Shown piece after piece: positions 44,935 through 56,520 of a DNA stretch of 64,000 bases; the stretch's first letter is position 1, and each line of letters opens with the position of its first letter. The notes under the pieces are model-generated. The model saw nothing but the letters and a program-made list of their open reading frames with translations, was not told where the DNA came from and made no database searches. The translations under genes were made by a program, and so were the position numbers. This stretch comes from Amborella trichopoda (Eukaryota; Streptophyta; Magnoliopsida; Amborellales; Amborellaceae), in contig NW_006497735.1 of the NCBI RefSeq assembly GCF_000471905.2, forward strand, positions 2,811,104 through 2,875,103, written 5' to 3'.

Positions 44935-45360
44935 TTAAAGGTTTTGGAAACACCTGTGATTTGGAATCATCTAAGGAGTCGGAATCGCGTGTATCAGATG
45001 TTTCTTAAACTTGGAATCGTTGTTCGTACGATTCACAATTACAAATCGTGATTCGCACTATATCGGAATTGTGATCCAATAAATTAGGAATCTTGTTTCC
45101 TATTTGTGAGAATCTATGTCCCTTCATGTTGGAATCAAGTTTCAAACCTATATGGAATCACACCTGACCCCACATAGTTTAGTGGATTATAGAATCGCGA
45201 TCCAATGAGATTGGAATCGTGATTTCTACAAATATAAAATCGTTATTCCTAAAATTCTAGAATCGTTGTCCCCTTCAACTTGGAATCAAGATTTTCACCA
45301 TTTAGGAATCAAGATTCTCCATATACTGGAATTGCGCACCAATCCCCTCCAGTATATGAA
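44935..45360. repeat. GGAATC-rich repeat patch 1
   Basis: About 20 occurrences of GGAATC/GAATCG/GATTCC-type words in 420 bp, in both orientations ('ttggaatcgtgatttc', 'ggaatcaagattctcc'). The spacing is irregular, roughly 25-35 bp. No coding content. Confidence 0.75.
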
Positions 45361-45769
45361 AGAAGTATTCAAAAACTATTTAAATTTTATCAACTATTAA
45401 TAGATTAAATTTTGGTCTGCATATATTTAGTCCAATTACCAATGTCAACCTTTATGATATCTTTGTCAACAACCCCATACAATGGACTCGGTCTACCAAC
45501 AGCCGTTCACCTACAAGACCTGGAGCGGGTCTACGACATACAACTAGTGAGAACAAGGGCGAGCTTCCTCTATCGCCTTTCCTTGAATTATAAATAAGTA
45601 GATGACATAGAAATTCTTCTTTGCTACTTTTGACTTTCGAAAATTGAGTTATTCAATTTAAGTCAATTTTTGATATTTAATGATAAATTTACCCTAAAAC
45701 ACCATAGGGCACTTCGCTCATATTCTTATCCTCTTATTCTACTTGAAGAAAAGCAATGATAGTATATCA
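45361..45769 (-). other. Intron sequence, nothing recognised
   Basis: Intron of ordinary composition between the GGAATC patch and the TSD of the RTE LINE. Confidence 0.5.
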
Positions 45770-45782
45770 TGGTACCCATCAT

Positions 45783-46901
45783 ATCATCATCATCATCATT
45801 TTAGCCTTTTTTCAATTATTTCGGGTCGGCTACATGAATCCTAGTTCTCCATTCGGCTCTATTAAAGGTCATATCCTCAATGAGGCCATAAGTTCTCATA
45901 TCTTTTCGGACTACTTTCAACCACGCCCTTTTGGGCGTACCCCTTGCCATTTTCAGTCCTTTCACTTGAACTAACTCGCACCTCCTAAAAAGTGATGTAC
46001 TTGGTCAACGTCACACATGGCCAGCCCACCTAAGTCTACTATCTCTCATTTTATCGCGTATTGGTGCCACGCCTAAATTCTCTCGAATAGATTCATTTCG
46101 AATACTATCCCTTCTTGTCTTACCACTCATCCATCTCAACATCATCATCTCCGCTACACTCATTCTATGGGTATATTTCTTTTTGTCTGCCCAACATTCC
46201 GCCCCATAGAGCAAAGCTAGTCTTACTGTTGTCCTATATAACTTGCCCTTCAGCCTCATTGGTATGTAGCAATCACATAAAATTCCAGTTGCACATCTCC
46301 ACTTTGCCCACCCAGCTCTAATTCTGTGTGCGACATCTTCATCGATCATTTTCTTGAATTATTGACCCAAGATATCAACAGTGTAATCCTTTTCGTACTT
46401 CCTGGCCGTCAATCTTAACTAGTTCCTTGTCTCTACTCCTATTATTACTGAAGTTGCACTCCATATACTCTGTCTTAGTCCAACTAATTTTAAAACATTT
46501 GGATTCTAAAGCATCCCTGCAAAGTTCTAACTTTGTGTTGATGCCGTTTCGGGTCTCATCAATAAAAACTATGTCATCTGCAAACAACATGCACCATGGT
46601 ACCACATCCGGTAGGTGCCCAGTAAGTCGTCCATAACTAAGACAAAGATGTACGAGCTCAATGCAGGCCTGTGATGTAGACCTATTGTCACTTAAAACTC
46701 ACTCGTCTCACCACTAGTTGTTCTTACACGAGTTAACGCTTCATTGTACATGTCTCTTACCAAGTCGATGTAGTGTTTAGAGACGCCTTTCTTTTCCAAC
46801 GCCTGCCAAATCAAATTTCGAGGTACTCTATCATAAGCTTTCTCAAGAACAATTAAGACCATCATTTACCATATTTCTATAAAGACCATCATTTCTATCC
46901 T
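45783..46901 (-). mobile_element. RTE LINE, 3' half, with 13-bp TSD
   Basis: Exact duplications tggtacccatcat lie at 45770-45782 and 46902-46914. Minus-strand coding pieces: GAECWADKKKYTHRMSVAEM and MMLRWMSGKTRRDSIRNESI (46349-46011), then MLFADDIVFIDETRNGINTK (46605-46375), with the RT catalytic FADD motif intact. The tail is the atcatcatcatc run at 45783-45799. It is 5'-truncated inside the RT. The best preserved of the RTE copies here, hence probably the youngest. Confidence 0.92.
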
Positions 46902-47094
46902 TGGTACCCATCATCTATTAAACAATATGACATTAGTACCCACATCATTTACCAAAAATTATTAAATTTGAAGTAAAATTTTTTTTAGTAATATTTATAC
47001 CCGGTAAGAAAAGTAATATGGAATTTGAAAACAAGGATAGAAATTAAAAAACAAGAAATAAAAAATTTCACATATTCCCCATATTTAAAACTTC

Positions 47095-47551
47095 GATTTT
47101 AATGCCATGTGCAACAACTTCAAATTCACAATTCCTAAAAATTTTGAATCAACGTTGCCATGTGCAACAACGTTAGATTCACAATTCCTAAAAATTTTGA
47201 ATCAACGTTTCGCACAAGTAGAATCACATTGTTGTGTAGCTAAGAATCAAGATATTTGTGATATAGAATCCTTATTCCAAACAAAATGGATTCGCAATTA
47301 CCAAAAATTTGGAATCAACGTTTCGCACAAGCAGAATCGCATTGTTGTGTAGCTAAGAATCACAAAGTCTGCGAAATGGAATCTTGATTCCAGGCTTCCA
47401 AGAAGCGAGATTTATAAACTAAATTGAATTGCATTTCGAGAAACTTAGAGACGCGATTCCTGTCTTTCAGAATCGAGTTTCATCTTGCGAAATGCAGAAT
47501 CGAGAATCCGAAACAGAATCGCTACCCCAATGGGCGATCCAGGTAACTATA
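47095..47551. repeat. GGAATC-rich repeat patch 2
   Basis: Same motif vocabulary as the other patches. A longer unit ('ttgaatcaacgtttcgcaca' through 'gtagctaagaatca') occurs twice, at about 47195-47250 and 47310-47365. The right edge, reverse-complemented, reads TATAGTTACCTGGATCGCC, close to the left edge of patch 3 (CATAGTTGCTAGAAACGCC). This suggests these are ends of one transposon family. Confidence 0.72.
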
Positions 47552-47900
47552 GGTTTACTACTATATAACATAATTGTAATTCAAGACTCTATATGCCACA
47601 AAACAATCAACAAATTCAAATGATGAAATTATGTTTTAAGATATCGCGAGAAAGAAAAAACTCCTAACTTAATGAGGGAGAAGAAGAAGAAAAAGAAGCT
47701 CGTAAATCAATGATAACAAAAGAAAACATAAGGAAATCAATGTACACTAGACAGCTCACGTAATCCATCTCCAAGGGAGAATTTCCAGGTAAAAAGGCCT
47801 TCAGAGTGGGTTTTCCAAAAACTATACAGTTACAATATCAAAACAGGATGTCTGCAGAAACCACTCATACAAAATATGCAATACCAACACTTAAAACCTA
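47552..47900 (-). other. Intron sequence next to the gap
   Basis: AT-rich intron, purine-rich around 47670-47700; nothing recognised before the gap. Confidence 0.6.
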
Positions 47901-48620
47901 NNNNNNNNNNNNNNNNNNNNNNNNNNNNNNNNNNNNNNNNNNNNNNNNNNNNNNNNNNNNNNNNNNNNNNNNNNNNNNNNNNNNNNNNNNNNNNNNNNNN
48001 NNNNNNNNNNNNNNNNNNNNNNNNNNNNNNNNNNNNNNNNNNNNNNNNNNNNNNNNNNNNNNNNNNNNNNNNNNNNNNNNNNNNNNNNNNNNNNNNNNNN
48101 NNNNNNNNNNNNNNNNNNNNNNNNNNNNNNNNNNNNNNNNNNNNNNNNNNNNNNNNNNNNNNNNNNNNNNNNNNNNNNNNNNNNNNNNNNNNNNNNNNNN
48201 NNNNNNNNNNNNNNNNNNNNNNNNNNNNNNNNNNNNNNNNNNNNNNNNNNNNNNNNNNNNNNNNNNNNNNNNNNNNNNNNNNNNNNNNNNNNNNNNNNNN
48301 NNNNNNNNNNNNNNNNNNNNNNNNNNNNNNNNNNNNNNNNNNNNNNNNNNNNNNNNNNNNNNNNNNNNNNNNNNNNNNNNNNNNNNNNNNNNNNNNNNNN
48401 NNNNNNNNNNNNNNNNNNNNNNNNNNNNNNNNNNNNNNNNNNNNNNNNNNNNNNNNNNNNNNNNNNNNNNNNNNNNNNNNNNNNNNNNNNNNNNNNNNNN
48501 NNNNNNNNNNNNNNNNNNNNNNNNNNNNNNNNNNNNNNNNNNNNNNNNNNNNNNNNNNNNNNNNNNNNNNNNNNNNNNNNNNNNNNNNNNNNNNNNNNNN
48601 NNNNNNNNNNNNNNNNNNNN
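47901..48620. other. Assembly gap (720 N)
   Basis: A run of N. It lies inside the intron between exons 5 and 6. The protein chain is continuous across it, so no exon needs to be hidden here. Confidence 1.
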
Positions 48621-49178
48621 TTATCATCAAAGATAGCAAACTCCAAAACAAGCCTACTGCTGGTTTAAGCATATAAAAGATAATTACTGGCTGTCAAACA
48701 ACAAACCAACATAATGACTCTAACTTTATCAAACTGATAAAAAAGGAATTTAATCAGAGTAATGAATCAAACATAATATTGGAACAGTCTAGCGCAAAGG
48801 TAGATGCAAACTAGTGGGAGTAAGGATTCAACCATTTAGGTCAAGCATGATAGAAAGAAACAAATGATAACATAAGTAAGATTTTTTAACAGGATAATAA
48901 TGCAAATAATAGTAACACCACCACCACCACCAACACCACCACCACCAAAAACAACAACAATGACAAACAACAATCTTTCTAAAAAAAATAACAATAATAA
49001 TGGAAACCTGTAAAGCATTAATTTCCTTCAATTTGACAACACCGTAGCCATCCGTTATTGGCATTCGTTGCATACAAATCAAGAACAATAACAACAAAAA
49101 CAGCAGCAGCAGCAACAACAACAAAACCAACGGTAACAATAATATGGCCCAGGAATATCTACATAAAGGGATACCCAC
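48621..49178 (-). repeat. Intron with CCA and CAA trinucleotide runs
   Basis: Imperfect (ACC)n at 48916-48950 and (ACA/AGC)n at 49080-49125, close to the exon 5 donor. On the transcribed strand these read GGT and TGT repeats. Nothing else seen. Confidence 0.8.
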
Positions 49179-49363
49179 TCTTTGCTCTTGGAATTTCGTG
49201 GCACAATTATTATTGGTGTGTCCAGTGACAAGTCCAGCTTTACAGCTGTGGCACCATCTATCTCGTATTTCTGAATCAGCCATTCCACACCACCAACTTT
49301 ATCCACAAGTCGAATAGCTTCCTCAGTTTGTGGATTGGCGAGTTCCATGAAGTATGAGGTTAT
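49179..49363 (-). CDS. VPS13: VPS13 exon 5 (residues 361-421 plus 2 nt)
   Basis: The exon encodes ITSYFMELANPQTEEAIRLV, DKVGGVEWLIQKYEIDGATA, then VKLDLSLDTPIIIVPRNSKS. The DLSLDTPIIIVPRNS strand is a hallmark of the VPS13 middle region. Two donors were weighed. GTATCC six bases downstream keeps a Trp but breaks the frame with exon 6. AAAGA|GTGGGT leaves two bases that pair with T from exon 6 to give Asp (SKDFMQLDLG), matching the family. The second was chosen. Downstream lies a 4.5-kb intron containing the assembly gap. Confidence 0.9.
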
Positions 49364-49748
49364 CTGTAGATCGCATTTTTCCAGAAGTCTATGATTAAAT
49401 CTTTTGATATAAAACTACTCATTAATCTTAACAATCCAAAACTCAAAAGGAAGAAGAAATTCTTATAGCCTCAATAAAATAAAGTGTCTGTTTAGAGTGC
49501 GGCCGCAGTCCAATTAATATAGGGCAGTGGATAGCACCATTCTGGCTGCCACACCAAAACATTTCCCAAGACAAAATATCAATCGTTTTAAAATGTTGAA
49601 TCATAAATAACACTGTCAATAATCTCTTCATAAAGCAATCTCGCATCCATAAACAATGAATAAATCTCATCATGAGAAAATGAACTGCGATTAAGCAGCA
49701 GCTTATCAAAAAATATGACTTACATGGATGGCACGGTAAATAACATAC

Positions 49749-49862
49749 CTCCTGAACAAATCTGTAGAGGAAAACAATACGCACTGCAGAAAGTCGTCCA
49801 CTCAAGCTATACTCATATCCATCATAATCATCATCTTCAACATTGTACGACTGAAATGTGAA
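49749..49862 (-). CDS. VPS13: VPS13 exon 4 (residues 323-360)
   Basis: A 38-codon exon between acceptor CTGTAG and donor GAG|GTATGT. It encodes FTFQSYNVEDDDYDGYEYSL and SGRLSAVRIVFLYRFVQE. The acidic DDDYDGY patch followed by SGRLSAVRIVFLYRF is a strongly conserved VPS13 block. Phase 0 at both ends. The intron to exon 5 is 385 bp. Confidence 0.92.
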
Positions 49863-50156
49863 CTACAGAAAATAACAAAAAAACTTAGCCTCAAGACAAT
49901 TAATGAAATGCTCCAAAGAAAAAATTGACCCAAGTTAAATACTAAGAAATTCAGATGGGAAACACTCATCACCCCCAAGAGGAATGCTGACACTTCATAT
50001 GTAGTTGGATTTAGGGGAAAATAAGCACTCATAGTACAAGAGCCCAAAATTACCAAACTATAAATCAAACATCCAATCATGTATGCATTATTTTATGCAT
50101 CATTGATCTTATCAAAATTCACCAATCATAAAAGCTCTAGAGCCAAAACAGAGTAC

Positions 50157-50288
50157 CTTAATAAGTGACTCAGCTCCCTGATCACGTATGTCACAAAGCC
50201 ATCCCCACCAATGATCTGGACCGAGAGACATATCACAAAGTCTCAAATTACCCAAGGTCCCTTCAATTGAAAGAGAGCCCGGATGAAC
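50157..50288 (-). CDS. VPS13: VPS13 exon 3 (residues 279-322)
   Basis: A 44-codon exon, too short for a usual ORF scan, found by translating between CTAG|GTTCAT and AAG|GTACTC. It encodes VHPGSLSIEGTLGNLRLCDM, then SLGPDHWWGWLCDIRDQGAE and SLIK. The GTLGN(L/F)RLCDMSLG motif is characteristic of plant VPS13M-type proteins. It is phase 0 at both ends and joins exon 4 as SLIK-FTFQSY. The intron to exon 4 is 294 bp. Confidence 0.92.
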
Positions 50289-51300
50289 CTAGAAAAGCAA
50301 ATAACAATTAAGCAATAACATTAACAGTAAACACAAATTTAAAATAGGGAATTCCAATTGTCCCCCATGTTTTGAATATTGCTACTAAAGATTTGGGTAG
50401 TAGAAAGACAATGGCCTTGTAAATTGAAAATCACGTCATGAGGTGAGGACTAAAAACACTAGTAAGACAGAACTTCAAACAATCCATACTTCAACCATTT
50501 TCTTAACTAGAAGTAATTGACCTAGCCGGGCTCAAGTAAAAAAAAAATTAAAATATGATACTAGGTGTACAACAATATGATACTAGGTGTACAACATGCA
50601 ACAAATGATTCGGAGACACATACAAAACAAGTATAAGAAAATGCAAAAAGGTCCACCAAGGGAAAACGGAATAATGTTGCCATAATATTCTAAAATACAA
50701 GACTAAGGTTCTCATAAGAGCCTAAAACTTATGGCATGACGCTTACAATACACATCAATACAGGTATAGATATTGGAAACTGGAAATGTCTGTAACTTTT
50801 ATACAAGATTAAAGACAAGTGCAAAGAAAAATGCCAAAACAAATAAAACATATAAACAGCACAACAGAATAAAAGTAAATAGAACTACCTAACATTACCC
50901 AAAAATTGAAAATGCCTAACAGCCTCAAATTGTTGTAACAAGTCATGTAAATGATGTGCTAACATAAACTATGTCATGACACAGTCGTCCAAGGTATGTG
51001 GAGAATGAGCATGAGAAGAGCAGATGAAAGAAATATGAAGAGTTGAAAGAACGAAATACTCTAACTTCATGGTCATGAATCCTTTTTATGCTTCCAAGTA
51101 CAGGTGCATTGACTAAAATACCAATGGGCCCCCACAAAATGACTTACATGAACATAATATGGAACAATGACTAGTTCGTAACGTAGCCATTGCAAAATCC
51201 ACAAATGGTATTAAGAAGCAATTACAGGGAGACTCCTAATGAAAATTCCACTCAAAGATGTGGTGAAATTCAAGAACATCAGTTTGTAAGCTAGAAAGTG
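50289..51300 (-). other. Intron sequence after exon 2, nothing recognised
   Basis: About 1 kb of AT-rich intron. A 21-bp direct repeat ('atgatactaggtgtacaaca') occurs at 50556 and 50577. No element recognised. Confidence 0.6.
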
Positions 51301-52458
51301 ATGCAGAGCCTTAGTAACGATGTCCATCCCCTAGGGCACGCATGCCAAATATGATCCAATGCAACCTCATTAAACCCAGACTTGATGACCAACATGGGGG
51401 ACATCAATCTAGAGTTTTCAATATGAAGGTGGACATTCTTAATTTTGACTCAGGTTACTTTTAAAATCAGCAGGTTGTAGATTCGGATTCAAGTCAAATC
51501 TTCAATACATGCTCAGATGAACAAGAAAAATCTCTTAAGAGACCTGGTCTATGATAAGATTTAAGATGAAGATTTCAAGGATATTAAAAAGGTGGAGCAT
51601 TCGAGAGATATAGAGCATTGGAATCAAATTAGCACAACGGAAGCGTGGTCGACTCATAAACTGTAAATTGTGGACTTGGATTTAGAGAGTAATGAAATAG
51701 ATGTCAAGAAGACACTAAATGCCCAGATAATAAGAGTTGCCAGTTTCCTACATGATTTTCAATGCGAGTTCAAGGCTAGCTGAATTTGTTAAATGTGCAT
51801 CAATTCCTCAATATATATATCAGAATCTGTTTCCTGAGGATTTCTTTTACCACTAATAATCATTGAACCAACAAAGAAGGCTGAAGAAGGTGGTTTTGAT
51901 TATGAATTCATCTTATGACACTTCAAAATGCCGAGTTTTCTCCGACCAGGGAAGACTAATGCAGGACAAAGAGATCCATACCTTAAATTTTGTTTAACTT
52001 CAAAGGATGTATATTTAAATTTAAATTTTCATTTTAGAAATTATTTTTAGAGTTTTAAAATTTTTGAAGAGATCCTAGGGTTTTTTAAAATTTTAGTATT
52101 TCAGGAGTTATTTAGAGCAGTTAGAGTACTAAGTGTAACATTTTGTTTTATTGCGAGTGAAAAATGTCATTACGAATTTTGTTTCAATTAGAACTTTTTT
52201 CTATTAGAACTTTTATTTCAATTACAACTTGTTTTAATTAGAACTTTTATTTCAATTAGAACTAGGAGTTTTTGGGCTCTTAATAAGGTATTTTCTTATA
52301 CAAAGTTTTTGGGCTCTTAATAAGGTATTTTCTTATACAAAGTGGTCAATGTAGAGAATTTAGAATAGATAATGGAAGCCCGTCCTGTACTCTTCCTCCT
52401 TAATTTCCCAATCAATAAATTATTTGATTTTCTTCCATGAGAAATTTTTTCTGCATCA
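51300..52458 (+). mobile_element. Ty3/gypsy fossil, interior part plus 3' LTR
   Basis: The 3' LTR at 51957-52458 (TAATGCAGGACAAAG...CTGCATCA) matches the LTRs of the 10070-12028 element. The preceding interior ends with the same 'gagttttctccgaccaggg' segment. No matching 5' LTR was found, and the left border near 51300 is a guess. The LTR contains a short tandem duplication (about 52266-52341). Broken and old. Confidence 0.78.
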
Positions 52459-52499
52459 ATCAACCTCATAGTGTTTAGAGCAATCAAACAACATTGAAG

Positions 52500-52950
52500 C
52501 ATAGTTGCTAGAAACGCCAGGGAACCCAAATTGTTTTGGGAATCGAAATCGGGGGATTGCAGCGGTCTAGAAAATTCCTGTTTTTGGAATCATTGTCCGT
52601 ACAATGGGAATCACAGGGAATGAGATTCCTATTTTTTTTGGGGAATCGAGAAACGACCAAAATTGAATTGACATTCCACCACATATGGAATCAAGATTCT
52701 GATTTATGTGGAACTGAGATTCCTACCTCCTTGAAATCGACCCCAAGGAATCGAGATTCTGAAATCTTAGGAATCAAATTTCCAATGTATGTGGAACCGA
52801 TATTCTCACCAGTTTAGAATCTAGATTCCGACATATTTGAAATAGTTTCTGATGTATATGGAACTGAGATTCATGCCAGTTTGGAAATGTGATCCATATT
52901 AGTTTAGAATTGAGCCTGATCCCAATTGGTAGTCAAGATTTGTAACTCTA
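52500..52950. repeat. GGAATC-rich repeat patch 3
   Basis: Starts CATAGTTGCTAGAAACGCC and contains about 20 GGAATC/GATTCC-like words to about 52945 ('ggaatcgaaatcggggg', 'ggaatcaagattctga'). The right edge, reverse-complemented, reads TAGAGTTACAAATCTTG. It looks like a transposon with repetitive ends, but no TSD was found. Confidence 0.72.
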
Positions 52951-53030
52951 TAGAGTCAAGTGAGAAGCCCCATAGAAACAAGTTTCCTATATCAACGGTA
53001 TCTCGCGCTTTATGGACTTCGAACCTATTT

Positions 53031-53126
53031 AAGCATTCGATATCAAATGTTTCGTATTAGACTTGTACAAGGGTTCCTAAGCATTCGATATCAAATGTTT
53101 CGTATTACACTCGTAAAAGGGTTCCT
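53031..53126. repeat. 48-bp tandem duplication
   Basis: Two copies, 53031-53078 and 53079-53126, beginning 'aagcattcgatatcaaatg', with three differences. A short local duplication next to the hAT element. Confidence 0.88.
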
Positions 53127-53720
53127 CATATTTGAAATCAATGTATTGATTATTGAAATTAGGGTCAAGTAGTCCACTAGCGAAATTATCTACGATATAA
53201 ATGTTATCCCCTGTATTTCTCAATGTTTTAAAAAATAGTCCGCCCGACGTCTAGGCGGCCTAGACAATAACCACCGCACATCCAAGCCCAAGTGGCCCAA
53301 CACGGGCGAATGTACCTAGGTGGCACCCAGGACGGCTCAATGGGCGCTCAGCTCCCAAGGTCGTAGGCCCTTTTTCATTTTTCAAATTGGCCAAAGGGCA
53401 AACGGGGTCATTTTGAAACCCCCAAGATAGTATAAATATATGATGGAGGTTATTTTTAACCCCCAAAGTGAAAAAAACACAATCTCTATGCTAAACGTAT
53501 TTCTGTGAATCTAAGGTAATTTCTGAGAATCGAAAGTATATATTGTGGATTGTAAAAGTTTCCTTTTCTCATTGAAATTAGTTTTAGGGTGCTATTAGAA
53601 GTATTAGAAGACTTTTGAGTTGGTTAGTAGCTCGATTGAGGTAAAAAACATTGAAGACCAGATATTGTGCAAAAAAGGTCAGTTTGTAATCTTTAATTGA
53701 GTTTTATTTTCTGATTTGAG

Positions 53721-55680
53721 ATGTCTTCTACGAGGTCTACTAGGGGTGGGGATCCAGAATGGAAGTATTGTATTAACTCGGACAAAAATGATAGGAATAA
53801 AATTATGTGCAATTTCTGTGGACATGTTTCTAATGCCAACAAATAGATTTAAGAAACATATTGTCGATATTAGCGGTGATGTTGCCCCGTGTAAGAACTT
53901 GTAAGGAAAGAAATTTATGAGTACATTGAAGGTGAAAAGGCTAAAATAAAATAAAATCAAAGGATATGGCAGAATTAAAGGCAGGGTCTATGTTTTTTAT
54001 GATGGTATTAACACTAAAGAGGATGAAGAGGGGGAAGAGGAGGTAGCCATGGTTGGTACTCCAAGCTCTACGGGTAAGAGGACTTATGGGTCTAAGAAGC
54101 CTTGTATGAGATGGCCCATTGATAGTTTTTTTTACACCTAGCCCCGAGGCAGTAATTGAAAAAGGGAAAGGAAAGGGGGAAAAACAGGTGACACTTGAAA
54201 ATAGATTTAAGAAGGAAGACAGGGGCCGGTGATTCAGTATATTGCTCGATGGTTATAACATGCGTGTATTTCTTTTAACACCACTCGCTTGAGTAGCTTC
54301 CATACAATGTTGGAGGCAATAGGGCAATTTTGGCCAGGTTTGAAAAGCCCAACTCCATATGAGATTGGCGAGCCGCTACTAAAGAAAGAAGTTGAGGTTA
54401 CTCAGGAATATCTCAAGCCCCATAAGGAGGAGTAGGCTAAATTTGGGGTTCTTTTAATGACTGATATGTAGAGTGATAGGACGAGTACCATGAATTTGTT
54501 AGTAAATTGTCCCATAGGTATAGTTTGTTTGCGATCCGTTGATGCTTCTAGTGATATTCATTGCTTATTATATATTTTCTTTCATTGATAAGGGCATTGA
54601 GGAGGTCGGGGAGGAACTTGTAATTCAAGTGGTCACAGAAAATGCTGATCCCAATCTAGCTGCAAGTCATTTGCTTCAACAAAAGAGTGATAGGAGGAGT
54701 ACCATGAATTTGTTAGTAAATTGTCCCTTAAGTATAGTGATAGGAGGAGTACCATGAATTTATTAGTAAATTGTCCCTTAGGTATAGTTTGTTAGAGATC
54801 CGTTGAGGCTTCTAGCGATATTCATTCTTATTATATATTTTCTTTCATTGATAAGGGCATTGAAGAGGTCGGGGAAGAATTTGTAATTCAAGTGGTTATA
54901 GAAAATGCTGCTCCCAATCTACCTGCAGGTCATTTGCTTCAACAGAAGAAGCCTCGCATATTTTGGACTCATTGCGCTACACATTACGTACATCTTATAA
55001 TTGAAGTTATTGGCAAGTTAACTACTATTAAAGGAGTTCTTTCTAAGGTTAAGGAGGTTACAGTCTTCATATACAGTCACACAATTACCCTTAGCACGAT
55101 GCTCAAGTTTACAAAGAAGAGAGAGCTAGTGAGGCCCAGGGTCACTAGATTTGCCGCTGCTTACCTTAGTCTAAAGAGCATGTATAGTAGGAGGATCCCA
55201 TTGAGGTCCATGTTTGCTTCAGAGGAGTGGAGTAGGTGTAAGTGGTCTAGAGATGCCAAGGCAAAGAAGGCACGGGATATTATTCTTCATGGGATATTAT
55301 TCTTTCTAAATATTTTTAGCGTGGCGTAAAGCATGAGATAGTAGTATTTCTTCCTTTGGTGAAGGCCTTGCGCTCGGTTGATGTTGATAAGCCTTCCATG
55401 GGCTTTATATATAATGCACTTGAAAGGGCTAAGAATGAAATTGCAGAGAATTTGGGCAATGATGAGGCCAAGTACGACCCAATTTGGGAGATTATAGATG
55501 CCAAGTGGGATAGCCAGCTCCATAGACCATTGCATGTAGTGGGATTCTACTTGAACCCAAAATTCTTTTATGAAGATGAAGATATTGAGGCAAAAGGTAC
55601 AATTATAGATGGTTTTAACGAATGCCTTGAGAGACTAGTTTCTGATCCACATATCCAAGATAAGATATCAACATAAGAGC
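53721..55680 (+). pseudogene. hAT transposase: BED finger and DUF659, broken
   Basis: Starts MSSTRSTRGGDPEWKYCINS, then DRNKIMCNFCGHVSNANK, a BED finger with both Cys; the frame then shifts before the His. FNTTRLSSFHTMLEAIGQFW and PGLKSPTPYEIGEPLLKKEV follow at about 54270-54410. Next come the DUF659 core (TSTMNLLVNCPIGIVCLRSV), FWTHCATHYVHLIIEVIGKL, KKRELVRPRVTRFAAAYLSL and MFASEEWSRCKWSRDAKAKK. GFIYNALERAKNEIAENLGN and WDSQLHRPLHVVGFYLNPKF end this part. Several stops and frameshifts. It also contains a 214-bp internal duplication (54473-54686 and 54737-54950, separated by a 50-bp partial copy). Confidence 0.83.
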
Positions 55681-55869
55681 TCATTTTGTATAAGTGTGCT
55701 TTGATGTCATTTGGGAAAGATATGGCACTAATACAGAGAAACAAAGACGAACCAGGTAATATATTTTGTACTTTTGCTGCCTAGTTTTCTAGTTTTCTTT
55801 CAACTTTTAGGTTCCTAAAATTATATGTGATAATGTTAAATATGTAAATTAATTATAAAATTTGTCCAC

Positions 55870-56520
55870 GTATTGCAGCCCAATGGTAGAGACAACATGA
55901 CAATAACGCTCCACACCTCTGGAAGATGGCTAATTAAATCCTGAGTTTGACAACTACTTCTTCAGGTTGTGAGCGCAATTAGAGTTCGTTTGAGATGGTA
56001 TTTTTATATTTTATATGCTTTTCTTGTTTACAAGTTCATCTTTCTAATAAACATTCAGAGAAGATAAGAAGATCATAGTAGTCTAGTACTCATGCATGTT
56101 TACTTATAGCTGCAAAAGAAATAGGTTAGAGCAAAGGAAGCTCAATGACTTGGTTTATGTTAGAGAGAATCAAAGGCTCAAGGAGAAGAAAAACAAGCCA
56201 AAGAAGGATCTCGTCGCTTCGAAAAGCATGGAGAATGCATCAAATTGGCTGGTTGAGGACCCTGGTACTAATAAGGTCATCCCCGAAGAGGGTTTGACCT
56301 GGGAAATGGTCGAGGAGACTTTGGGACGAGCTTCTGATCTTAAGAGGGCCACTCGAGAAATGACCTATGTTGATCGTTAACACTCATAGAGGAAGAGAGA
56401 GAAAGGGGAGGCAGATTCAAAAGAATCTATCGAAAAAGAGGAATATGTTGAAAAGGGCAATGATTTTGATGATGACGGCCTCGATTTGATGCAAATGATG
56501 CAAGGAATAATGATAATGAC
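55870..56520 (+). pseudogene. hAT transposase: dimerisation domain and tail
   Basis: The dimerisation signature appears as SGCERN, a stop, then SSFEM at 55964-56000, with gt..ag-like intron sequence on both sides. From 56108 comes KRNRLEQRKLNDLVYVRENQ and RLKEKKNKPKKDLVASKSME, ending EDPGTNKVIPEEGLTWEMVE and an acidic Asp-rich end. Same gene order as in the hAT at 13423-16939, but more degraded. Confidence 0.78.

Noticed and set aside
47806-48676. Long open frames on both strands across 47.8-48.7 kb
   Set aside because: They consist of unknown residues from the run of N and are an artefact of the gap.
48836-49283. Minus-strand frame of 151 codons starting just upstream of exon 5
   Set aside because: It reads exon 5 in another frame and then trinucleotide repeats. 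The exon 5 frame with splice sites explains the region.
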